Assembly: GCA_004562975.1 (NCBI GenBank)
Contig: SFQP01000077.1
Coordinates: forward strand, 1 to 7,228
From: a bacterium
Lineage (GTDB): Bacteria; Bacteroidota; Bacteroidia; Bacteroidales; Bacteroidaceae
Direction of reading: 5' to 3'
Length of the DNA: 7,228 nucleotides
Positions 1 to 4,557 of the stretch are shown piece after piece. The notes beneath the pieces were generated by a model. That model was not told the origin of the DNA, did no database searches, and was given only the letters and a program-made list of their open reading frames with translations. The position numbers and the translations under genes were made by a program. The number at the start of each line of letters is the position of its first letter. The first letter of the stretch is position 1.

Positions 1-1
1 C

Positions 2-544
2 ATGAGCGGCATCGCCACCATGACCCACCGCTATGTGGAACGGCTCAAGGGCACCCACACCCGTGTGCTCGACACGCGCAAGACCACACCCGGTATGCGA
101 ATGCTCGAAAAAGAAGCCGTGAAGATCGGCGGCGGTGTCAACCACCGCATCGGGCTGTTCGACATGATTTTGCTCAAGGACAACCACGTCGACTTCTGCG
201 GCGGCATAGCCCGCGCCTTGGACCGCTGCGCCGCCTACCAAAAGGAAAAGGGGCTGCATCTTAAAGTCGAAATCGAGTGCCGCACGTTCGACGAGATACG
301 CCAAGTCATGGAACATGGCGGAGCCGACCGCATCATGCTCGACAATTTCTCCGTGGAAGACACCCGCAAAGCCGTGGAACTCATCGGCGGCAAGTTCGAG
401 ACAGAGTCCAGCGGCGGCATTACCTTCGACACCCTGCGCGATTATGCCGAATGCGGCGTCGACTTCATTTCCGTGGGTGCCCTCACCCATTCCGTGAAAG
501 GTCTGGACATGTCGTTCAAGGCCACTGACGAAAAAGCATTCTAA
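2..544 (+). CDS. nadC: Nicotinate-nucleotide pyrophosphorylase (carboxylating), 3' part
   Basis: This cytoplasmic enzyme converts quinolinate and phosphoribosyl pyrophosphate to nicotinate mononucleotide, CO2 and pyrophosphate, the step that feeds de novo NAD synthesis. The visible 180 residues carry the family hallmarks in order: SGIAT at 2-6, RVLDTRKTTPG at 21-31 (substrate-binding Arg/Lys), KIGGGVNHR at 41-49, LLKDNH at 57-62, VEIEC at 89-93, MLDNF at 112-116, ESSGGI at 135-140 and the C-terminal VDFISVGALTHS at 153-164. These make up the phosphate-binding alpha/beta barrel. Family members are about 280 residues, so roughly 100 N-terminal residues lie left of the window. The Met at base 2 is internal (usual context RMSGIAT) and is not the true start. 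No frame damage is seen. A hairpin terminator follows 17 bases after the stop, so this gene probably ends its transcript. Identification is very secure. Confidence 0.96.
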   Translation: MSGIATMTHRYVERLKGTHTRVLDTRKTTPGMRMLEKEAVKIGGGVNHRIGLFDMILLKDNHVDFCGGIARALDRCAAYQKEKGLHLKVEIECRTFDEIRQVMEHGGADRIMLDNFSVEDTRKAVELIGGKFETESSGGITFDTLRDYAECGVDFISVGALTHSVKGLDMSFKATDEKAF

Positions 545-560
545 AATCATTCATAGCTGA

Positions 561-607
561 TAGTCTTGCGGTTTCCGGCACACTTCCGAAAACCCAAGAC
601 TATTTTT
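561..607 (+). terminator. Rho-independent terminator after nadC
   Basis: Bases 561-574 (TAGTCTTGcGGTTT) pair with 589-602, giving 13 base pairs with one bulged C at 569 and a loop of about 14 bases. The descending arm runs straight into TTTTT at 603-607. Orientation and position 17 bases after the nadC stop fit an intrinsic terminator. The loop is longer than usual. Confidence 0.7.
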
Positions 608-608
608 G
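601..608 (+). promoter_or_regulatory. Candidate Bacteroidetes -7 box upstream of the C69 dipeptidase gene
   Basis: TATTTTTG at 601-608 matches the Bacteroidetes -7 consensus TAnnTTTG exactly and lies 38 bases before the dipeptidase ATG. No good TTTG -33 box is visible about 19-20 bases upstream. The box overlaps the T-tract of the nadC terminator, so the match could be a by-product of that run of Ts. Confidence 0.35.
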
Positions 609-645
609 TGTTCTCCACTTTCCGTTATCCCCACTTTCCCTTCTC

Positions 646-2298
646 ATGATGAAACTTCTGAAATCGCTTGGAGCCGCCTGCCTCGCCGCCTTCGGCTTCA
701 CCCCCTCCGCCCAAGCCTGCACCAGTTTCCTGGTAGGCAAGAAAGCCTCCACCGACGGCTCGGCATTCATCACCTACAACCAGGACGATTACGGCATGTT
801 CGGCCGGCTTCTCTATCTGCCCGCCGCCCATCACGCCCCCGGCACCATGCGCCGCATCGTCGACGGCGACACCAACGTGTACCATGGTGAAATACCCGAA
901 GCACCCTTCACCTATGCCGTCATGGGCTACATCAATGAACATCAGGTGGCCATCACCGAAACCACCTTCGGCGGGCGCGAAGAGCTGGCCGACCCCAAGG
1001 GCATCATCGACTACGTCAGCCTCATGACCATCGCTCTCCAACGCTCGCGCACGGCCCGCGAAGCCATCGACGTGATGACCTCCCTCGTCCAGACTTACGG
1101 CTATGCCTCCGAAGGCGAAAGTTTCTCCATTGCCGACCCCAACGAAGTCTGGATTTTGGAGATGATAGGCAAAGGCCCCGAGCAGCGCGGAACAGTGTGG
1201 GTGGCCGTGCGCATTCCCGACAACTGCATTGCCTGCCATGCCAACCAAAGCCGCATCCACCAGTTCGACCTCAAGGACAAGAAGAACGTGCGTTACTCCA
1301 AGGATGTCATCAGTTTTGCCCGCCAGCGCGGCTACTTCTCCGGCAAGGATGCCGACTTCTCCTTTGCCGATGCCTACGCACCGGCCGACTTCAGCGCCAT
1401 CCGTTATTGCGAAGCCCGCGTGTGGAGCTTCTACAACCGGTGGGTGGAAGGCATGGACAAATACCTGGACTATGTCGACGGCAAACACATCGGCCAAGCC
1501 CGTCCCATGCCGCTCTATTTCGAGCCCAAGCAAAAACTCTCGCTCCACGATGTGATGAACTCCATGCGCGACCACTTTGAGGGCACGCCCTTCGATGTGA
1601 CGCAGGACGTGGGAGCCGGCCCGTACAATGCCCCTTACCGCCCCACCCCGCTCTCATGGGAGCATAAGGGCAAACGCTACTTCAACGAGCGGCCCATCTC
1701 CACCCAGCAAACTGCCGGCACGTATGTCATCCAGTTGCGCGACTTCCTGCCCAATGCGGTGGGCGGCGTTTTGTGGTTCGGCAACGACGACCCCAACATG
1801 GTGCCCTATACCCCCGTCTATTGCTCGGCCACCCAAGCACCCGAGTGTTACGACCCGAAGGATGCCGACGGCGTGACCTTCTCCTGGAACTCCGCCTTCT
1901 GGGTTCAGAACTGGGTGTCCAACATGACCTATCCGCGCTATTCCCAACTCTTCCCCGGTTTGAAGGCAGCCCGTCAGGAGTTGGAAGATGCCTACGCCGC
2001 CCGTCAGGCATCCGTGGAAAAGCAGGCCGTCGAATTGTTACGCTACGATGCCGACAGGGCAGCAGCCTACCTCACGGACTATTCGGCAGAATGTGCCCGC
2101 CAAATGATGGAACGCTGGACGCGGCTGGGGCAGTACCTCATTGTCAAGTACAACGACCAGACCGTCAAGCCCGAAAAGGACGGCAAGTTTGAACGCACAC
2201 CCGAGGGCCTGGGCGCACGCCCCTCACGTCCGGGATTTGACGACAACTACAAAGAAGTGATTATCCGCGAAACCGGTGACAAATACCTTGTACCTTAA
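646..2298 (+). CDS. Secreted C69-family dipeptidase (PepD-like, Ntn hydrolase)
   Basis: This is a 550-residue member of peptidase family C69 (formerly U34), whose members cleave dipeptides with an N-terminal cysteine nucleophile. Residues 1-24 form a signal peptide: MMKLLK, a hydrophobic stretch, then cleavage after SAQA. Cleavage would expose Cys25 of CTSFLVGKKASTDGSAF, where the Ntn nucleophile sits in this family. Conserved blocks follow: DDYGMFGRLLYLPAAHH (47-63), INEHQVAITETTFGGREEL (96-114), EVWILEMIGKG (167-177), HANQSRI (198-204), and NWVSNMTYPRY near residues 424-434. Two adjacent ATGs (646, 649) could start it, giving MMK or MK; no Shine-Dalgarno site separates them. The protein probably acts in the periplasm on peptides released during protein breakdown. 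It has its own leader, with a terminator upstream and a hairpin downstream, so it looks monocistronic. An incidental-looking CxxCH occurs at residues 194-198. The family call is strong; the physiological substrate is not evident from sequence. Confidence 0.93.
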   Translation: MMKLLKSLGAACLAAFGFTPSAQACTSFLVGKKASTDGSAFITYNQDDYGMFGRLLYLPAAHHAPGTMRRIVDGDTNVYHGEIPEAPFTYAVMGYINEHQVAITETTFGGREELADPKGIIDYVSLMTIALQRSRTAREAIDVMTSLVQTYGYASEGESFSIADPNEVWILEMIGKGPEQRGTVWVAVRIPDNCIACHANQSRIHQFDLKDKKNVRYSKDVISFARQRGYFSGKDADFSFADAYAPADFSAIRYCEARVWSFYNRWVEGMDKYLDYVDGKHIGQARPMPLYFEPKQKLSLHDVMNSMRDHFEGTPFDVTQDVGAGPYNAPYRPTPLSWEHKGKRYFNERPISTQQTAGTYVIQLRDFLPNAVGGVLWFGNDDPNMVPYTPVYCSATQAPECYDPKDADGVTFSWNSAFWVQNWVSNMTYPRYSQLFPGLKAARQELEDAYAARQASVEKQAVELLRYDADRAAAYLTDYSAECARQMMERWTRLGQYLIVKYNDQTVKPEKDGKFERTPEGLGARPSRPGFDDNYKEVIIRETGDKYLVP

Positions 2299-2304
2299 AA
2301 CTTT

Positions 2305-2350
2305 TTTGATTGCTGTCCGGTAAAGGTCTTTTTACAAGACAGCAATCAAA
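2305..2350 (+). terminator. Hairpin after the C69 dipeptidase gene, probable transcription end
   Basis: TTTGATTGCTGTC at 2305-2317 pairs perfectly with 2338-2350. After a 2-base internal mismatch the stem continues with GTAAA at 2320-2324 against TTTAC at 2331-2335, closing a 6-base loop. It begins 7 bases after the stop codon. It lacks a clear T-tract on the 3' side (CTATTGGACTTTTC follows), so it may be a weak terminator or an mRNA 3'-end stabiliser. Confidence 0.5.
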
Positions 2351-2443
2351 CTATTGGACTTTTCTGAAAAGCCAAGTCTACAATAACAGAATTTATGGCT
2401 ATCACCTACTTATAAGGTGTTGAGGCTACGAAATGCCATTCTA

Positions 2444-2545
2444 ACAAGTCCGTGATTTGTTTTCACAAGTCCTGGACTTGTTTTTCCTACTCCCCGAGTT
2501 GTGCGGACAAGTCCCGGACTTGTGAAGTGTTACTCCACGCCTTGT
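2444..2545. repeat. Tandem array of ~21-bp palindromic units (ACAAGTCCnGGACTTGT)
   Basis: The 17-bp palindrome ACAAGTCCnGGACTTGT occurs exactly at 2465-2481 (n=T) and 2507-2523 (n=C). A degenerate copy lies at 2444-2460 (ACAAGTCCGTGATTTGT). More diverged units with a TACTCCnCG core lie at 2486-2502 and, one base out of register, 2529-2545. Unit starts fall at 2444, 2465, 2486, 2507 and 2529, a period of 21 bp (22 for the last). Exact and diverged units alternate in the last four. The spacing places each palindrome on the same face of the helix about every two turns. This suits a row of dimer-binding operators, but it also fits a Bacteroidales intergenic repeat of unknown role. No gene is seen here. 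Confidence 0.75.
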
Positions 2546-2655
2546 CCGGCTGGGCAGCCGAAGCGAACCAATCACGCTGCGAAAGCCGCAGTCTGTCGGG
2601 AAGATACTCTTTTCGCGCACACGTATATATACGTTATTTTACTCCCGAAAAAACA
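2546..2655. other. Non-coding stretch with a perfect 14-bp palindrome
   Basis: No credible gene lies here. ACGTATATATACGT at 2621-2634 is a perfect 14-bp palindrome. CGGCTG/CAGCCG (2547-2552 and 2555-2560) and CTGCG/CGCAG (2577-2581 and 2587-2591) are smaller inverted repeats. None is a clear terminator, and I recognise no RNA family. Confidence 0.5.
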
Positions 2656-2802
2656 TTCACACCTTCACACAGAGCTTGTTTCCATCTGATTTTCAACGGT
2701 TTTAGTGTGAAGGATTGAATTTCAAAACATTCACACGGACGGTGAACGCTTGTAAAGGGCGGAACGAGCAAGCCTTCACACCTGAAAACTGTTGAAATTC
2801 AA
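2656..2802. repeat. TTCACAC-based composite repeat block, left of the IS
   Basis: TTCACAC occurs at 2656-2662, 2664-2670, 2730-2736 and 2775-2781, and its complement GTGTGAA at 2705-2711. CCTTCACAC (2662-2670) and GTGTGAAGG (2705-2713) form a perfect 9-bp inverted repeat. A unit running from CTGATTTTCA at 2686 to GTGTGAAGG at 2713 recurs in reverse orientation at 2773-2800. TTGAATTTCAA (2715-2725) recurs inverted at 2792-2802. Bases 2741-2781, starting GGTGAACGC and ending CCTTCACAC, match 4410-4450 beyond the IS at 35 of 41 positions. This resembles a small non-coding mobile or MITE-like repeat present in several partial copies. Confidence 0.7.
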
Positions 2803-2826
2803 GAGATTAGTATCATAAACGTGTCT

Positions 2827-2846
2827 TGTACTGAAATAGGTTGACC
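2827..2846 (+). repeat. IS3 left terminal inverted repeat (IRL)
   Basis: TGTACTGAAATAGGTTGACC. The last 15 bases (2832-2846) match the inverse of 4384-4398 at 12 of 15 positions. With one gap, CTGAAATAGGTTGACC matches the inverse of 4331-4345 at 14 of 16 columns. The outer boundary could be 2827 (TGT start) or 2832 (TGA start). Confidence 0.6.
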
Positions 2847-2870
2847 AAAAAATCATCTAATTTTAGTACA

Positions 2871-3236
2871 ATGCCATTATCAAAATTCAGTCGTGCGGAG
2901 AAGAACCGCATTGTGGAGGAGTACCTTCACACCTCCAAGAGCCAAAAGGACATAGCCAAGAAATATGGCGTGTTGGTAAGTACCTTTAGTGTTTGGGTCA
3001 GTCGCTATAGTTCAACCCGAAAAACCATTGTATCTTTACAGCGTGAACTGAAAAGATACGGTGCGATGAATGACATGACGAGAGACGAGGAACTAATTGC
3101 GCTACGCAAGGCCCTTAAGGAGAAAGAGCGTGAACTGGCAGAAGCAAATCTGAAAGTGGAAGCACTGAATGTGCTGATAGATCTGGCAGAGGAGCGTGGT
3201 ATGCCTGTACGAAAAAACTCCGCTGCCAAGCGGTAG
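2871..3236 (+). CDS. IS3-family transposase OrfA (HTH DNA-binding subunit)
   Basis: OrfA binds the IS ends and supplies the N-terminal part of the OrfAB transposase made by frameshifting. I chose the ATG at 2871 (MPLSKFSRAEKNRIVEEYL), giving 121 residues. The frame is open upstream to a TTG at 2841, but that codon lies inside the left inverted repeat and is unlikely to be used. A helix-turn-helix of the HTH_Tnp_1/IS3 type covers about residues 24-45 (SQKDIAKKYGVLVSTFSVWV). A leucine-zipper-like coiled coil follows at about 74-107, with hydrophobic residues at heptad spacing (L75, L82, L89, V96, I103), the usual OrfA oligomerisation element. The stop at 3234-3236 lies 18 bases after the slippery heptamer. 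No Shine-Dalgarno site is seen. Small IS3 orfA genes are usually 90-175 residues, so the length is normal. Confidence 0.9.
   Translation: MPLSKFSRAEKNRIVEEYLHTSKSQKDIAKKYGVLVSTFSVWVSRYSSTRKTIVSLQRELKRYGAMNDMTRDEELIALRKALKEKERELAEANLKVEALNVLIDLAEERGMPVRKNSAAKR
3212..3233 (+). promoter_or_regulatory. Programmed -1 ribosomal frameshift signal (A_AAA_AAC plus stem-loop)
   Basis: In the orfA frame the codons read CGA AAA AAC, so bases 3212-3218 form the slippery heptamer A_AAA_AAC. A -1 slip leads to CTC CGC TGC CAA and reads through into orfB without a stop. One base after the heptamer, CCGCT (3220-3224) pairs with AGCGG (3229-3233) around a GCCA loop. That spacing is shorter than the usual 5-8 bases, so the hairpin's role is uncertain. 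The fusion OrfAB would be 419 residues (116 from orfA, 303 from the orfB frame). Confidence 0.75.
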
Positions 3237-3241
3237 ATCTT

Positions 3242-4129
3242 ATGCGTGAGCGCAGAGGCCTGAGCATACACCGCGCTTGCGCACTGCTTGGCTTTACAAA
3301 GCAGGCCTATTACAAATCCCATAAGCGCATAGGTGAACGTCTTATCTATGAGCAGCAAATATACCATTCGGTGTTGTCCCTTCGCGAGGAGGACCCGATG
3401 CTAGGTGGCTACAAGTTGTGGCTTATGATGAAAGGCACCTTTGGCTCTGACCGGGTTCCCGGACGTGACAATTTCTACAAATTGCTGTTCCGTTTTAAAC
3501 TGACGCTTCCGCGTCCTAGACCCCGCCATACGACCAATTCCAACCATCGTTTCCACAAGTACTGCAACATAGCCCAGTTGATATGTCCAGTGACTTCAAA
3601 TGCTCTGTGGGTCAGTGATATAACCTACATTGAAATTGAAGAAGACTGCTGCTATCTGCATCTGGTCACAGACGCCTACTCGCACAAGATTGTAGGCTGG
3701 TGTCTCTCGGAAAGCCTGCAAGCCCGTTACTCTGTGGAGGCCTTGATGCAGGCTATAGGACAGGCTGGTGACGACTTGTCCGGGCTGGTACATCACTCCG
3801 ACCGGGGCATCCAGTATTGTTCCAATGCTTACGTGCTCGAACTGGAATCCCGTGGCGCACTGATAAGCATGACGGAAGACTATAATCCTACGGACAACGC
3901 TATTGCAGAACGCATCAACGGTATCATCAAGCAGGAACTCGTCTATCCATCCCGTCGCTTTCGCGACATCCACGAGGCACGTAACCGCATAGGTCGGTTC
4001 ATCCGGTTCTACAACGAGCAACGCCTCCACAGGAGTATAGGAATGCTTACACCCTCGCAAGCACATCGGCAGCATGGTCCGTTACAAAATTTATGGAAGA
4101 AAAGCCGGCCGGATGAGGGTGCTTGTTAG
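3242..4129 (+). CDS. IS3-family transposase OrfB (DDE integrase domain)
   Basis: This is the catalytic part of the IS3 transposase, which cuts and rejoins the IS ends by a circular copy-out-paste-in route. From the ATG at 3242 it is 295 residues, but the active form is probably the OrfAB fusion, since the frame is open upstream to the slippery site (LRCQAVDLMRERRGLS). An HTH_21-like region lies at about residues 3-60 (RERRGLSIHRACALLGFTK, then YEQQIYHSVLSLREEDPMLGGYKLW). The rve integrase core follows, with catalytic D126 in WVSDITYI, D187 in HHSDRGIQYCS and E223 in DNAIAERINGIIKQE. D187 and E223 are separated by 35 residues, the DD(35)E signature. The C-terminal IRFYNEQRLHRSIGMLTPSQAH block (254-275) is also typical. 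No premature stops or lost catalytic residues are seen. A separate ATG-initiated OrfB may be made, as in some relatives. Confidence 0.93.
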   Translation: MRERRGLSIHRACALLGFTKQAYYKSHKRIGERLIYEQQIYHSVLSLREEDPMLGGYKLWLMMKGTFGSDRVPGRDNFYKLLFRFKLTLPRPRPRHTTNSNHRFHKYCNIAQLICPVTSNALWVSDITYIEIEEDCCYLHLVTDAYSHKIVGWCLSESLQARYSVEALMQAIGQAGDDLSGLVHHSDRGIQYCSNAYVLELESRGALISMTEDYNPTDNAIAERINGIIKQELVYPSRRFRDIHEARNRIGRFIRFYNEQRLHRSIGMLTPSQAHRQHGPLQNLWKKSRPDEGAC

Positions 4130-4330
4130 AAAAAAACAAGTAATTTCGCGCTGTCCCCCCAAAAAACGCGATGGTTTATGCCACCAGCGGAAACCTTAAC
4201 TCAGACAGGGCATTGAGCCCTGTCTGAGTTAGCCCCCCAAAACGCTCCTGTTTTCCCCCCAGCATTTCAACTGCATGGCAGGCAGCTGAAGGATTAGATC
4301 TGACATCAAAAGTCAACCTTTTTGGGAAAC
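4130..4330. other. Long non-coding 3' tail of the IS with C6 tracts
   Basis: IS3 elements normally end within tens of bases of orfB; here about 215-270 bases separate the orfB stop from the candidate right ends. No gene is seen. Three CCCCCC runs occur at 4155-4160, 4233-4238 and 4255-4260; the first two are followed by A-runs and CGC. AGTCAACC at 4311-4318 is a further partial copy of the terminal-repeat core. Confidence 0.55.
4197..4231. repeat. Perfect 15-bp stem-loop in the IS tail
   Basis: TAACTCAGACAGGGC at 4197-4211 pairs perfectly with GCCCTGTCTGAGTTA at 4217-4231 around the loop ATTGA. No T-tract follows on either strand, so it is not a standard intrinsic terminator. It could still end the transposase transcript, protect its 3' end, or take part in transposition. 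Confidence 0.75.
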
Positions 4331-4351
4331 GGTCAACTATCTCAGAAAACA
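4331..4351 (-). repeat. Inner candidate right end of the IS (IRR-like)
   Basis: GGTCAACTATCTCAG at 4331-4345, read on the opposite strand, is CTGAGATAGTTGACC. It matches the left end CTGAAATAGGTTGACC with one substitution and one missing base. Reading on to 4351 gives TGT at the extreme end, as at the left. By similarity to the left end this is the better right terminus, but GTA follows it rather than a copy of the left flank. Confidence 0.5.
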
Positions 4352-4383
4352 GTAAACCAATAGCGGAAATTAACTGAAAAAAC

Positions 4384-4398
4384 GGTCAACCAAAATCA
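4384..4398 (-). repeat. Outer candidate right end of the IS (IRR-like)
   Basis: GGTCAACCAAAATCA, inverted, is TGATTTTGGTTGACC, 12 of 15 identical to 2832-2846. It is preceded by AAAAAAC, whereas the inner copy is preceded by GGGAAAC. It lies 53 bases beyond the inner copy, so one of the two is probably a duplicated or relic end. Confidence 0.45.
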
Positions 4399-4409
4399 GG
4401 AAAAGTCAA

Positions 4410-4470
4410 GGTGAACGCATGTGAAGGATGGAAGGAGTAAGCCTTCACACTCGAAACCGCTGAAAATCAG
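4410..4470. repeat. TTCACAC-based repeat copy, right of the IS
   Basis: Bases 4410-4450 match 2741-2781 at 35 of 41 positions in the same orientation. Bases 4442-4470 are an inverted copy of 2686-2713, with 26 of 29 aligned columns identical. TGTGAAGG (4420-4427) and CCTTCACA (4442-4449) form a perfect 8-bp stem around a 14-base loop. It is the same repeat family as 2656-2802, separated from it by the IS. Confidence 0.7.
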
Positions 4471-4501
4471 AAGGAAACGCGCTCCGTTTGAAGGGGTGAA
4501 T

Positions 4502-4557
4502 GCTTTTTTGCGGATAAAAAAGCGTAGTGCTGCCGTAAGGTCTGACGGTTGCTGCCC
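4502..4557 (-). terminator. Weak candidate terminator after the lipoprotein protease gene
   Basis: On the minus strand, just after the stop, a short CCGT/ACGG stem (about 4532-4547) is followed by TTTTTT (4516-4521). The T-run is itself one arm of an 8-bp inverted repeat, GCTTTTTT at 4502-4509 with AAAAAAGC at 4516-4523. The first stem is small and its distance to the T-run is long, so this is tentative. Confidence 0.3.

Larger units (their letters stand above)
2827..4398 (+). mobile_element. IS3-family insertion sequence (two-ORF, DDE transposase)
   Basis: The element carries orfA (HTH plus leucine zipper) and orfB (DD(35)E integrase fold) in the -1 frame relative to each other, the standard IS3 layout. 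The left end begins TGTACTG at 2827 and reads TGTACTGAAATAGGTTGACC. Two candidate right ends exist: an inner one at 4331-4351 (inverse reads CTGAGATAGTTGACC) and an outer one at 4384-4398 (inverse reads TGATTTTGGTTGACC). The length is therefore about 1.52 or 1.57 kb. The outer limit is given here. I found no matching 3-4 bp target duplication for either choice. Both reading frames and the slippery site are intact, so the transposase could be active. The element is embedded between copies of the TTCACAC repeat. Confidence 0.85.

Noticed and set aside
625..1575. 316-codon minus-strand open frame opposite the C69 dipeptidase gene
   Set aside because: It is antisense to a well-conserved coding sequence with family motifs; the frame stays open because of GC-rich codon bias, and its composition (Gly/Val/His-rich) matches no protein I recognise.
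2444..2545. CRISPR array
   Set aside because: Repeat units are short palindromes with only about 4 bp between them and no unique spacers, and no cas genes are nearby.
2452..2718. 88-codon plus-strand open frame in the repeat interval
   Set aside because: It runs through the 21-bp palindrome array and TTCACAC repeats, has Cys/Ser-rich composition, no domain and no start context, so it is explained by repeats rather than coding.
2841..2869. Sigma70-like promoter TTGACC, 17 bp, TAGTAC at the IS left end
   Set aside because: Transcription would begin at or past the orfA ATG at 2871, and Bacteroidales do not generally use this consensus; TTGACC is part of the terminal repeat.
2841..2870. TTG start for orfA giving 10 extra residues
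   Set aside because: The TTG is inside the terminal inverted repeat; the ATG at 2871 starts the conserved N-terminus.
2821..4402. Target site duplication flanking the IS
   Set aside because: Flanks such as GTAC or TCT on the left have no matching copy after either candidate right end (GAAA, GTA or GGAA).
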